Source: an uncultured Paracoccaceae bacterium (GTDB lineage: Bacteria; Pseudomonadota; Alphaproteobacteria; Rhodobacterales; Rhodobacteraceae). Taken from it: a stretch of DNA of 34,612 bases. Shown here one piece after another: positions 25,454 through 33,389 of the stretch. The notes beneath the pieces were generated by a model. It did no database searches and was not told the DNA's origin. It saw only the letters and a program-made list of their open reading frames with translations. Position numbers and translations under genes: made by a program. Where the stretch lies: assembly GCA_947501025.1 (NCBI GenBank), contig CANMUM010000020.1, positions 1-34,612 of the forward strand, given 5' to 3'. The stretch's first letter is position 1, and every line of letters begins with the position of its first letter.

Positions 25454-25978
25454 ATGCATATTATTGGGATAATTGTGGGTGTGATTGTTTTTATCGTGGT
25501 GTGGTGGTCGCGATTAAAAATGTTAAATGAAGTCGCCACAAAAGCAGCAGATGTTGTGGATACTGCCGTAAAGGCACCAAGGCGCTGGCGTTTTCGCCGT
25601 CAGATTAGTGAAAATCCCGCAGATACAATGGATGATCCACGAAATGCAGCGGTTACGCTTCTTTATCTGCTCGCTGCAAGTGATGGTATTTTGACCGAAA
25701 ACGAAGAAAAACTGATCAGACAACAAGCATTTGAGAAAAAGCTTTGCGAAGAGAAAGATTGGGATGATTATTCTGTTTATGGCAGATGGGCTGTTGGCCG
25801 GATGTCGGGCGATCAAAAAAACGCCAAAAAACTTATTAAAACTATTGCGCGTCTTGCGCCTGATGCGGGAGACAATTTGCGCGATATGGTTTCGGCTTTG
25901 GGGGCAGGCACTTGCGATGAAGATCTTCGAGCGGAGGTTTTGAGCCAGATTGGACGCAGTTTCAAAATCCAGAGTTAG
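25454..25978 (+). CDS. Membrane-anchored TerB-like protein
   Basis: A 174-residue protein with one N-terminal membrane helix ('IIGIIVGVIVFIVVWW', residues 3-18), a basic juxtamembrane stretch ('KAPRRWRFRRQI') and an all-helical C-terminal domain that resembles the TerB/DnaJ-associated fold: 'AAVTLLYLLAASDGILTENEEKLI', an acidic loop after helix one (ASDG) being the typical site. TerB domains are associated with tellurite resistance and other surface stress complexes; no other ter genes are here, so no such role is claimed. Its stop codon overlaps that of the converging TauE/SafE gene by three bases. Confidence 0.7.
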   Translation: MHIIGIIVGVIVFIVVWWSRLKMLNEVATKAADVVDTAVKAPRRWRFRRQISENPADTMDDPRNAAVTLLYLLAASDGILTENEEKLIRQQAFEKKLCEEKDWDDYSVYGRWAVGRMSGDQKNAKKLIKTIARLAPDAGDNLRDMVSALGAGTCDEDLRAEVLSQIGRSFKIQS

Positions 25979-26742
25979 AAATTTATCCCGTCCTTTACCA
26001 AATAGATTCCGACAATCAATAAAGCTATATTCAAAAGGGGATAAAATATTTCGGCGTCGACCTTTTTGACAATGACTTTTCCAGCCCATGTCGCGAGCAT
26101 GGCAAGTGGAAATGCAGAAAAGCTGATGACCAAATTGGTGTGATCAAACTGGCCAAGAGCAAAATAGGGGATAAGTTTCACAAAATTCATGGCAGCAAAG
26201 AAAAATACAGCTGTTGCCGCATAAGTCGAAGGCGCTAATTTCATTGGCTGCACATGAATTTGAAAGGCGGGGCCTCCTGCATGAGCGATAAAACTGGTGA
26301 AGCCAGATAGCATACCCCAAAAGGATGCCGCGCCATGGCTGGGTTTCATTGGCATAGACTTATTCCAAAACGACTCCTTCATCACGAAAATGATAGCGAG
26401 AAATCCAAGCAATAACCGAAGAGTGTCTTCGTTTAAGCGATCAGCAAGCAGCCATCCGAAGCCAATACCCAAAACTGCGGGTGGGATCATTAGCCTTAAA
26501 ATTTTTGTGTCCCATTGTTTCCACCAGAGGCGCAGGCTGATGATGTCCATGATGATCAAAATGGGGAGCAATATCGCTGCGGCTTGAAGACTTGGCATAA
26601 CAAGCGATATGATCGGTACGCCGAGCATGGCGAATGTTCCACCAAATCCACCTTTTGCAATACCAACGATAGTAATGGCGATGGCAATGACAAGAAGTTG
26701 AGTCGCAGAGAGATTAAATAAGGGGTTGATAAAGCTGGTCAT
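25975..26742 (-). CDS. TauE/SafE family permease
   Basis: A 255-residue membrane protein with about eight hydrophobic helices. Marks of the family are 'VGIAKGGFGGTFAMLGVPI' near residues 26-44, the repeated half-motif 'GFTSFIAHAGGPAFQIHV' near 148-165, and the final 'ADAEIFYPLLNI'-like segment (here 'DAEIFYPLLNIALLIVG'). TauE/SafE proteins are thought to export small sulfur- or carboxylate-containing anions such as sulfite or sulfoacetate; the substrate cannot be read. The gene is convergent with the TerB-like gene, with a four-base overlap of the two 3' ends. Confidence 0.87.
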   Translation of the reverse strand: MTSFINPLFNLSATQLLVIAIAITIVGIAKGGFGGTFAMLGVPIISLVMPSLQAAAILLPILIIMDIISLRLWWKQWDTKILRLMIPPAVLGIGFGWLLADRLNEDTLRLLLGFLAIIFVMKESFWNKSMPMKPSHGAASFWGMLSGFTSFIAHAGGPAFQIHVQPMKLAPSTYAATAVFFFAAMNFVKLIPYFALGQFDHTNLVISFSAFPLAMLATWAGKVIVKKVDAEIFYPLLNIALLIVGIYLVKDGINF

Positions 26743-26789
26743 CGAATCGTGTTATGCCGTTTTGATATTATTGACAATCTGTGGCGCAT

Positions 26790-26816
26790 AAAAAAACCCC
26801 ACATAAATGCGGGGTT
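26790..26816 (-). terminator. Intrinsic terminator of aqpZ
   Basis: On the minus strand AACCCC (pairs at 811-816) and GGGGTT (795-800) form the base of a stem with one mismatch above it and a short loop, followed by a run of seven T residues (26790-26796). It lies 24 bases beyond the aqpZ stop. Confidence 0.82.
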
Positions 26817-26839
26817 CTGTCGTTGCTATTTAAACGATC

Positions 26840-27487
26840 TTATGCGCGCGTAAGGCCTATTTTGTGAACGATGCCCGCAAGAGCACCACCAGCAAGTGGA
26901 CCCACAATAAACACCCAAAGTTCAGCAATGTGACCAGTGAAGATGTTTGTTGCGATTGAACGAGCAGGGTTAACAGATGTTCCAGTGATCGGGATGCCAA
27001 CCAAGTGAACCATTGTTAATGTCAAACCAATAACAAGGCCTGCAAATGCAGTGTTTGCATTGTCTTGTGTAACGCCAAGGATCACAGTTACAAAGATGAA
27101 TGTTGCGATAATTTCGAACATCAAGCCATTGAACAATGAATAGTTCTCATTGATTGCGTTGTTACCTGCTGCGCCTGTGCCAATGATGTAGAACAGAACG
27201 AAAGCACCAATGATGCCGCCAATTGTTTGAGCAATCCAGTATTCGATCATTGTTTTTGATGAAATACGGCCCGCAAGCATAGCGCCAAGGCTAACAGCAG
27301 GGTTCAAATGTGCGCCAGAAATATTGCCAAGGCTGTAAGCCATTGCCACAATTGTTAAACCAAATGCCAGTGAAATTCCAACAAGGCCCGCAGCCGTGTC
27401 ACCACCTAGTGCAACAGCTGTACCAATGCTGAAAAATACGAGTGTGAAAGTACCGATCGCTTCTGCGATCATTTTTTTAATATCCAT
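26840..27487 (-). CDS. aqpZ: Aquaporin Z
   Basis: A 215-residue channel with six helices and both NPA loops: 'SGAHLNPAVSLG' (NPA 62-64) and 'GTSVNPARS' (NPA 173-175). The selectivity-filter residues match water-specific aquaporins: Phe42, His161, Thr170 and Arg176, corresponding to Phe43, His174, Thr183 and Arg189 of E. coli AqpZ. It is therefore a water channel and unlikely to be a glycerol facilitator, which would have Gly and a smaller residue at the His position. Ribosome binding site GAGG before the ATG. It diverges from lipA. Confidence 0.95.
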   Translation of the reverse strand: MDIKKMIAEAIGTFTLVFFSIGTAVALGGDTAAGLVGISLAFGLTIVAMAYSLGNISGAHLNPAVSLGAMLAGRISSKTMIEYWIAQTIGGIIGAFVLFYIIGTGAAGNNAINENYSLFNGLMFEIIATFIFVTVILGVTQDNANTAFAGLVIGLTLTMVHLVGIPITGTSVNPARSIATNIFTGHIAELWVFIVGPLAGGALAGIVHKIGLTRA

Positions 27488-27542
27488 AATTATGACCTCA
27501 ATAGATTAATTGATAATTTTTGTAACGATTCCCTCTGTTAAC

Positions 27543-27552
27543 CGAGATCTCG
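27543..27552. promoter_or_regulatory. Ten-base palindrome in the aqpZ-lipA spacer
   Basis: CGAGATCTCG is a perfect palindrome in the 166-base divergent spacer. On the minus strand it directly follows a TTGAAA hexamer that could be the -35 of aqpZ, so a protein bound here could affect that promoter. Palindromes of this size do occur by chance. Confidence 0.3.
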
Positions 27553-27598
27553 TTTTTTTCAAGACCTATTTTTGATATAGATTTAAAGATAAGTTTTG

Positions 27599-27627
27599 TT
27601 GGCTTTCAATTTATATGATGATATGAT
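27599..27627 (+). promoter_or_regulatory. Probable promoter of lipA
   Basis: TTGGCT (27599-27604) and TATGAT (27622-27627) are separated by exactly 17 bases. The predicted start near 27634 gives a leader of about 20 bases before the lipA start. Confidence 0.55.
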
Positions 27628-27653
27628 CAAAAAAAAATATAAGGAAGCCCAAA

Positions 27654-28601
27654 TTGCGCGACTTACATATTCCCACCGAACGCCATCCAGAAAAGGCTCA
27701 TAAGCCCGATAATGCCCAACCTAAAAAGCCAAATTGGATCAAGGTAAAGGCACCTACAGACCCACGGTATTTTGAGACACGCAATATCATGCGTGATCAA
27801 AAACTTGTGACCGTATGTGAGGAAGCGGGTTGCCCAAATGTGGGTGAATGTTGGGCGCAAGGTCATGCCACGATGATGATTATGGGCAGCATTTGTACGC
27901 GTGGTTGCTCTTTTTGTAATATTGCGACGGGCAAACCCGATATGCTTGATCAATTTGAGCCAGGTCGCGTTGCGCATGCTGTGAAACAGCTTGATCTGGC
28001 TCATGTTGTCATTACATCTGTTGACCGTGATGATTTGGAGGATGGTGGTGCAGAACATTTTGCACAAACAATTCGTGCGGTTCGTCATCGATGTCCTGAT
28101 ACAACAATAGAAATATTAACGCCTGATTTTTTGAAATGTGATGATGCCGCTCTTGAGACAGTTGTTCAAGCTCGCCCTGATGTTTTTAATCATAATCTGG
28201 AAACGGTCCCAGGGCTTTATGCTTCTGTTCGACCGGGCGCACGCTATTTCCACTCATTGCGCCTTCTGCAGCGCGTTAAAGAACTCGATAGCAATATGTT
28301 TACCAAATCTGGCGTTATGGTCGGATTGGGTGAAAAACGTGAGGAAGTATTGCAAGTCATGGATGATATGCGCTCTGCAAATATAGATTTTTTAACGATT
28401 GGCCAATATTTGCAGCCTACACCTAAACATCATAAGGTCGATCGATTTGTGACTCCTGAAGAGTTCGAGAGTTATGAAAAAGCAGCATGGGGAAAGGGAT
28501 TTCTAATGGTATCAGCCACACCGTTAACACGCTCAAGCTATCATGCTGGAGATGATTTTTCACGTCTGCGCGAAATGCGCTTAAAACAAAATTTGAGATA
28601 A
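27654..28601 (+). CDS. lipA: Lipoyl synthase
   Basis: A 315-residue radical SAM enzyme that inserts two sulfurs into octanoyl groups on lipoyl domains. Both iron-sulfur clusters are complete: auxiliary cluster Cys55, Cys60, Cys66 ('[12 protein letters not shown]') and radical SAM cluster Cys81, Cys85, Cys88 ('CTRGCSFC'), with the C-terminal Arg-Ser-Ser ('TRSSYHAG') whose Ser binds the auxiliary cluster. The start is TTG 27654, with AAGGA nine bases upstream and no better in-frame codon. It supplies lipoate for the complexes served by lpd. The hybrid kinase gene starts four bases after the stop. Confidence 0.97.
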   Translation: MRDLHIPTERHPEKAHKPDNAQPKKPNWIKVKAPTDPRYFETRNIMRDQKLVTVCEEAGCPNVGECWAQGHATMMIMGSICTRGCSFCNIATGKPDMLDQFEPGRVAHAVKQLDLAHVVITSVDRDDLEDGGAEHFAQTIRAVRHRCPDTTIEILTPDFLKCDDAALETVVQARPDVFNHNLETVPGLYASVRPGARYFHSLRLLQRVKELDSNMFTKSGVMVGLGEKREEVLQVMDDMRSANIDFLTIGQYLQPTPKHHKVDRFVTPEEFESYEKAAWGKGFLMVSATPLTRSSYHAGDDFSRLREMRLKQNLR

Positions 28602-28605
28602 TTTT

Positions 28606-30036
28606 GTGAGAGATCAATTTCCAAATAATTTGTTAATTCGAATTTTAAGCGTTCAGCCTAATAGAAGCATATTTTTGAATGTTATGAAGGTATCATTCCC
28701 AGTCATTGCGCTTTCTGTTCTATTTGTAATGGTACAGATCTATTTTGTGATTACATTTTTCCCTTGGACATATCCAGATAGATTTTATTATCTTTTTATA
28801 ACATCTCCAATTATTGCAGCTATAACTGCTGCTATGCTAGCGATACCACTTGTTTGGTTAAATATGGAAGTAGTTCACCAAGTTCAACGCCAACAAAAAC
28901 TAGTTGAACAAGCCAGTGATCAATTGGAAAAAAATATTGAGCAGCGCACGCGATTCATAGGATATGTAAGTCATGAAATTAGAAATCCACTCAATGGAAT
29001 CATTGGCATTACAGATTCACTTGACGCCAGTGACTTGGACGAAGAATATAAAAGTAAATTCAAATTACTAAAGGATGCATCATTGGATCTTGGCGCAATT
29101 TTAAATGATATTCTGGATCTATCAAAAATTGATTCTGGCGCTTTGAATATGAACCCAATGCCTACAAATTTAATACATGTTATCAGTGACCTGCAGGATT
29201 TTTGGATGCCTCGCGCTGAGTCGAAAGGTTTAACTATGCGGCTCAAGGTTTCTGAAAAATTTCCTCCTTGGATTTATATTGATCCATCACGCTTTAGGCA
29301 GGTCGCTAATAATCTCCTCTCAAATGCTCTTAAATACACAGATAAAGGGTATGTCGAAGTTACGCTAGATTGTGATAAAGATTTGAAAACAGCGGTTTAT
29401 AGTGTATTGGATTCAGGGCCAGGAATTCCTAATAATTTGCGTGAGGCTATTTTTGATCCTTATTACCAAGTTCCAAATGTATTAGATGTTCCTCAAAAGA
29501 TTGGTACGGGATTAGGCCTTCCGATTGCCCGACAGCTTGCAGAGCAAATGGGAGGGGATGTGTGGATTAGAAGTACGGTAATGAAAGGTAGTCATTTTAG
29601 CTTTTCGTTTGATATTAATGAGGTTGCACCATCAGATATCCCTGAAGAAGTTATTCCAAGTCTAAACATGGATTTCACTGGTAAAACAGTATTGGTTGTC
29701 GATGATGTTCAGACTAATCTATTGGTTGCAAGTGAAATGTTGAAGAAATTAGGATTTGAAGTCGAAACAGCAATAAACGGTGCACAGGCCATTACAATAC
29801 TAGATAAAAGACAATTTGACTGTGTGCTGTTAGATGATGATCTAGGGGACATGCGTGGGCATCAGGTGCTAGAACAAGTCAAACAGATTCAAGAAAAGAC
29901 AAGGTTTATTTCATATACAGGTAATATTTTAGATAGTCATAAGCAACGTTCTTATAAACTTGGTATGCATGGTTTTATCGCAAAACCTGTCAGAATGTCG
30001 ACCTTGAAAAACGAGTTAGACCGTGTATTTGGGTAA
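28606..30036 (+). CDS. Hybrid sensor histidine kinase/response regulator
   Basis: A 476-residue protein: two membrane helices (about 29-53 and 62-86) with almost no periplasmic loop, a short coiled linker, the kinase core with His123 in 'GYVSHEIRNPLNG', N-box 'NNLLSNALKYT', 'DSGPGIP' and 'GTGLGLPIARQ', then a C-terminal receiver domain (about 358-475). The receiver has acidic 'VVDD', probable phosphoacceptor Asp410 ('CVLLDDDLGDMRGH'), Thr438 and Lys460, but the usual Met-Pro after the Asp is missing. The lack of a sensing domain suggests it senses within the membrane or through partners. The start is GTG 28606. The gene is visibly AT-richer than lipA and sits between lipA and ratA, which are often neighbours. 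Confidence 0.9.
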   Translation: MRDQFPNNLLIRILSVQPNRSIFLNVMKVSFPVIALSVLFVMVQIYFVITFFPWTYPDRFYYLFITSPIIAAITAAMLAIPLVWLNMEVVHQVQRQQKLVEQASDQLEKNIEQRTRFIGYVSHEIRNPLNGIIGITDSLDASDLDEEYKSKFKLLKDASLDLGAILNDILDLSKIDSGALNMNPMPTNLIHVISDLQDFWMPRAESKGLTMRLKVSEKFPPWIYIDPSRFRQVANNLLSNALKYTDKGYVEVTLDCDKDLKTAVYSVLDSGPGIPNNLREAIFDPYYQVPNVLDVPQKIGTGLGLPIARQLAEQMGGDVWIRSTVMKGSHFSFSFDINEVAPSDIPEEVIPSLNMDFTGKTVLVVDDVQTNLLVASEMLKKLGFEVETAINGAQAITILDKRQFDCVLLDDDLGDMRGHQVLEQVKQIQEKTRFISYTGNILDSHKQRSYKLGMHGFIAKPVRMSTLKNELDRVFG

Positions 30037-30040
30037 TAAG

Positions 30041-30223
30041 TTAATTGAGCCTTCTTCGGCCTATTTTGCTATCAATCGACATCCAGTCGGGTAAACCAAT
30101 ATAGCGTTCAATTACATAAATCAGTATACATATTGCAATGATCCCAAATACAAATTTGACCTTTTTGGGGGAGGGTGGGTTGCGCGCCCATTGGACAGCG
30201 CGAAGCATCCATCTATCAACCAT
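30041..30223 (-). CDS. Small single-helix membrane protein
   Basis: About 60 residues from ATG 30223: 'MVDRWMLRAVQWARNPPS', a lysine cluster, one membrane helix ('FVFGIIAICILIYVIERY') and a 'GLPDWM' motif followed by a basic tail. The aromatic-rich 'R..QWARNPPS' and the Glu-containing end of the helix look constrained by selection. An upstream GTG at 30295 would give 84 residues. I do not recognise a named family. Its 3' end lies four bases from the end of the hybrid kinase gene, head to head, and it diverges from ratA. Confidence 0.6.
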   Translation of the reverse strand: MVDRWMLRAVQWARNPPSPKKVKFVFGIIAICILIYVIERYIGLPDWMSIDSKIGRRRLN

Positions 30224-30396
30224 TTGCAACTCAACTTTCCTAATAAATGGCAGATTGCGATTGCGCTCTGCATACTCAATTCCATAGCCTAACACAAAAT
30301 CATTCGGAACTTCAAATCCATCACAGTTAACACATATATCTATTTTTCTGCAGATGGGCTTGGCAAGCTGTGATTAATAGGTCAAAACGGCCACAA

Positions 30397-30840
30397 ATGA
30401 CACGACATGAAGAATCTCGCACCCTACCATATACACCGCAACAAATGTTTGATTTGGTTGCGGATATTGAGAAATATCCAGAATTTTTACCATGGTGCCA
30501 AGCCGCCAGATTTAGAAGTCGTATAACAGAAGGTGAGTATGAAATTGTTGAAGCTGATTTGGTGATCTCATTTTTAGCTTTTCGTGAAAAATTCGGTTCA
30601 AGAGTGAAGATTGATTCTATTTCACAATCGATTGATGTGGATTATCTTGACGGACCATTTAAAACTCTTAAAAATAGTTGGAAATTTTTACCACTAGCAG
30701 AGGGCGTTCAGGTTGATTTTTTTGTTGAATTTGAATTTCGTTCGCGCATATTAGAGGGGGTCATTGGCAAGGTATTTGATCAGGCTATGCGACGGATTAT
30801 TGCGGCATTTGAAGATCGTGCCGCAAAATTATATGGCTAA
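30397..30840 (+). CDS. RatA/Coq10-like START-domain protein
   Basis: A 147-residue polyketide-cyclase/START-fold protein. The family start is 'RTLPYTPQQMFDLVADIEKYPEFLPWC', here given in two parts (about residues 7-20 and 21-34), and the C-terminus has 'FEFRSRILEGVIGKVFDQAM'. Relatives bind coenzyme Q and support respiration (Coq10); the E. coli member RatA was reported to block 70S ribosome assembly, so both names are used. ATG 30397 matches the family N-terminus; the open frame goes nine codons further up. In many alphaproteobacteria it follows lipA. Its stop overlaps that of the converging kinase gene. Confidence 0.88.
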   Translation: MTRHEESRTLPYTPQQMFDLVADIEKYPEFLPWCQAARFRSRITEGEYEIVEADLVISFLAFREKFGSRVKIDSISQSIDVDYLDGPFKTLKNSWKFLPLAEGVQVDFFVEFEFRSRILEGVIGKVFDQAMRRIIAAFEDRAAKLYG

Positions 30841-32126
30841 GCGGTTTCGGCTTTCGTTGGGATGCTGATCTCAACACGTAAGCCGCCCATCGGACTTTCT
30901 TCTAGCGTTAGATTGCCCCCGTGTTGTCGAACCGCATCAACAGAAATGGCCATGCCTAGCCCTATATGACTATTTTTATCGAGATTTCGAGCAGGATCAA
31001 GGCGTGTAAAGGGTTTCACAGCGGATTCACGTTGCTCTATCGGTATTCCGGGGCCATTATCATCAATGATAATCACGACATGGCGTTCTTTGAGTGAACT
31101 ACTGATTTTGACCTTATCAGCGTATCTTTCAGCATTGCTAAGAATATTCTCAATGGCGCGACGAAATAATACTGGTTTTATGCGCATGTTGATATTCTCG
31201 ATCTTACCCATAGTGAGTTTTTCATAGCCGTTTGAGATCATCTGAATAAAGGGTTTTATCTCAATGTTTTTATAGTCTTCGGGGGCATCGTTTGACGCAT
31301 AGCTCAGAAAGCTATCAGCCAGCTCCTCAATGGCATTAATGTCTTCACTAAGCGTGGTGCGATCCTCATCACTGTCGAGCATCTCAACGCTTAATCTCAT
31401 ACGTGTCAAAGGTGTTCTTAAATCATGTGATACACCCGCCAACATAAGATTGCGATGCTCACGCTGGCGTGAAATGCGATTCCGCATTGCTAAAAATGAA
31501 CGGCCAGCAGATCTAATTTCGTCACCGCCAGAAGGCGTGTAGTTAACCGCTTCCCCTCGACCAAATGCTTTCGCAGCCTGTGAGAGTTTGCGCAGTGATC
31601 GAATTTGGTTTCTTAAGAACACTATCGACAAAACCACCAGAATTATTGAGAATAACATCACGTTCAGCATAATCTGATGGGGATTGATTGGCGCGAGTTT
31701 AGATCTATCAATCATAAGATTGAGTGATGATTGCTCAAATGGCACTGTGATTTGGATGCCATCCCATGCGCGACTATCGACAAATACACCTTCGCCATAT
31801 GCGGCTCTAAAATTCTGTGCAATGAGCCTCCCCGAAATATCAAGCCAACCAAAATTATTTGCCATGAGATCGGGCATATCGAGCACTTTGAGATTCAGTT
31901 CCTCCAAAATATCAATAAATTGATCAGGATCTGTTGATCGTGCGGTCGCAAAATTGATTTCAGAAATAACCTGTGCATTGAGTTGCCGCGTTACATCTTG
32001 AAAATATCGCTGATAAATTAATGTGCCCACAATAATCTGCAAAACCAGTACGGGAATGAGAATCATGAGAAGACCACGCACAAAAAGGCTTGTCGGTCTT
32101 AAAAAACGTGGCCATTTTATATTCAT
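30837..32126 (-). CDS. EnvZ-like sensor histidine kinase
   Basis: A 429-residue two-component kinase. From the ATG at 32126: a membrane helix (about 13-37), a periplasmic sensor (about 38-150), a second helix (about 151-172), HAMP, then the kinase core with His234 in 'GVSHDLRTPLTRMRL', 'IENILSNAERYAD', 'DDNGPGIP' and 'IGLGMAISVD'. 'SHDLRTPLTR' is typical of the EnvZ group. The open frame extends 41 codons upstream, across the tRNA promoter region, which is not credible. No OmpR-like regulator gene adjoins it: upstream lies a tRNA and a prophage, so the partner may have been separated by the insertion or may be elsewhere. Confidence 0.9.
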   Translation of the reverse strand: MNIKWPRFLRPTSLFVRGLLMILIPVLVLQIIVGTLIYQRYFQDVTRQLNAQVISEINFATARSTDPDQFIDILEELNLKVLDMPDLMANNFGWLDISGRLIAQNFRAAYGEGVFVDSRAWDGIQITVPFEQSSLNLMIDRSKLAPINPHQIMLNVMLFSIILVVLSIVFLRNQIRSLRKLSQAAKAFGRGEAVNYTPSGGDEIRSAGRSFLAMRNRISRQREHRNLMLAGVSHDLRTPLTRMRLSVEMLDSDEDRTTLSEDINAIEELADSFLSYASNDAPEDYKNIEIKPFIQMISNGYEKLTMGKIENINMRIKPVLFRRAIENILSNAERYADKVKISSSLKERHVVIIIDDNGPGIPIEQRESAVKPFTRLDPARNLDKNSHIGLGMAISVDAVRQHGGNLTLEESPMGGLRVEISIPTKAETA

Positions 32127-32214
32127 AATCTGACTATAAAGAAGATCTACAGGGTCACAAGTGAGCATAATGGCATTTAATTTGAAAAAACACGCAAAAA
32201 CATGTATTTTTCGC

Positions 32215-32243
32215 TTGAGGGTGGAAAGTCGCTTTGCTATAGC
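32215..32243 (+). promoter_or_regulatory. Promoter of tRNA-Asn
   Basis: TTGAGG (32215-32220) and TATAGC (32238-32243) lie 17 bases apart, followed by a C-rich discriminator region. Transcription would start near 32250, about ten bases before the tRNA. The divergent kinase gene starts 89 bases away on the other strand. Confidence 0.6.
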
Positions 32244-32250
32244 CCCCATC

Positions 32251-32340
32251 AGGCGCTATTCCGACGTAGCTCAGCGGTAGAGCAGTTGACTGTTAATCAA
32301 TTGGTCGTAGGTTCGATCCCTACCGTCGGAGCCAGCGCCT
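32251..32340. repeat. Seven-base inverted repeat flanking tRNA-Asn
   Basis: AGGCGCT (32251-32257) before the tRNA and AGCGCCT (32334-32340) just after it are perfect reverse complements, with the acceptor stem between them. In the precursor the pairing could extend the acceptor stem, or it may be chance. Confidence 0.3.
32260..32334 (+). tRNA. tRNA-Asn (anticodon GTT)
   Basis: TCCGACG at the start pairs with CGTCGGA, discriminator G and an encoded CCA follow. The anticodon arm reads GTTGA-CTGTTAA-TCAAT, so the anticodon is GTT. The D arm has GCTCAGCGGTAGAGC and the T arm GTAGGTTCGATCCCTAC. The 3' end borders a phage remnant and is a likely integration site. Confidence 0.97.
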
Positions 32341-32404
32341 AAACTTCCCTTATAGATAGTTATATAAGCTGGCTGTTAGTTGATGGTGCATTTTTAGACC
32401 AATG

Positions 32405-32855
32405 TTAGTTGACACGCATATCTTCAGTAAAGCAGAAGATCTCGGAAGGCTCACAAAAGAAAGGCTTGTATGCGACTGCCGAAGCTTTTTGACACTGCAA
32501 ACTCTTGTCACGTAAAATAGCCGGGTTATTTTATTGCTGCTCATGATTGTATTGTGCTGTTGCTTGAATTGTGGCTTGTGCCAAATACAGTTGTGAATGC
32601 GCATCACGAATTCCATCGATTGATGATATAGCGATCGCATAAATTCCAAAGTCATTTGCAGAGAACTGACTTGCTCGTAAGTCACTAGGTTCTTTTGTAG
32701 AAATGTCTTCTTTAAGAGAAGTAATAATATCGTTGAGAATTTCAAAAAAGTGCCAGCACTATTTCTGTATTATATGTGTTTGCAAGAGCAATCGCTGTTA
32801 AAAGTTCAAAAACTTTTGCAAATAAATTGCCTAAAATCCTGTTTGTCGGCATCAT
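32405..32855 (-). pseudogene. Decayed prophage gene, unknown function (frameshift and internal stop)
   Basis: From ATG ATG at 32850-32855 on the minus strand a frame reads 'MMPTNRILGNLFAKVFELL' and on to 'NTEIVLALF', then hits a run of six T (32744-32749). With five T the frame would run on as 'FEILNDIITSLKEDI', 'LRASQFSANDFGIYAIAI', 'IDGIRDAHSQLYLAQATI', 'ATAQYNHEQQ' to a TAA (32531-32533), then continue past it 'NNPAILRDKSLQCQKASAV', 'KPFFCEPSEIFCFTEDMRVN' to the final stop at 32405. The read-through protein would be about 150 residues with helical character. I do not recognise it; a phage accessory or immunity gene would fit the position. Another long frame here (32350-32745) is a shadow in the wrong frame. 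Confidence 0.6.
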
Positions 32856-32900
32856 CTATTTGGATGTAGTTATGATCAGATAACATTAAAATGAAAGCCC

Positions 32901-33375
32901 TTAACTAAATATAACAATGCGAAGGCCCTCCAAATTCTCCTTGATTGAAATAACATGATTATAAGAAGTTGACAGATTGAGTGGATAGGAATCGCCAAGT
33001 TTACCTTCGAAGTCTTTCAAAACTGCAATTGCTTTATTTATGACAAAGTTTTTTGCATCTGTATGACAAGGATCTGGCTCATTTATATAGCCTTGGTTCG
33101 ATTTCATCAAGAATTTTATCAATTTCGTATGTTTTAGCACCGAAGACTAGTCAATTAAGGGAAACATCAAATTTCTCGTAAAATAACACTATAACAGAGA
33201 GTGGAATATCGCGCTTATTGAGTTCGTAAACTTTGTAAGACTGATCTGCAATATCGAGTTTTGCGGCCATTTTTGCCTGTGAGTAATTGTGTGAATTGCG
33301 AACCTTGAGTAAGGGATCACCGATATTGGTATCCTTTATAGTATTGACGTTCGTACAATCGTATCCTGTTGTAGG
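32901..33375 (-). pseudogene. Decayed XRE-family (phage CI-like) repressor
   Basis: On the minus strand the frame 33151-33375 shows a helix-turn-helix of the XRE/Cro-CI type: 'LLKVRNSHNYSQAKMAAKL', 'DIADQSYKVYELNKRDIP', 'FYEKFDVSLN'. A TGA at 33151-33153 then replaces the Trp that usually follows in this family ('SLNWLLxG'), and the frame continues 'LVFGAKTYEIDKILDEIEP' to a stop at 33079. A neighbouring frame (to 32901) carries 'AVLKDFEGKLGDSY' and could be the rest after a one-base shift. No ATG/GTG/TTG lies before the domain; the frame opens after a TAG at 33376. So the 5' end is lost, one nonsense codon is present, and probably a frameshift. Confidence 0.65.
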
Positions 33376-33389
33376 CTATGTTTGCTTGA

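Noticed and set aside
25523-26089. A 188-codon minus-strand frame across the TerB-like gene and the end of the TauE/SafE gene
   Set aside because: It overlaps two recognised genes, and no ribosome binding site or family signal is present.
27543-27552. CGAGATCTCG as a strong operator
   Set aside because: Kept only as a low-confidence site; ten-base palindromes are common and no second copy is visible nearby.
32350-32745. A 131-codon frame on the minus strand next to tRNA-Asn
   Set aside because: Composition is not protein-like, and a neighbouring frame of the same strand gives a much better protein interrupted by only two lesions (32405-32855).
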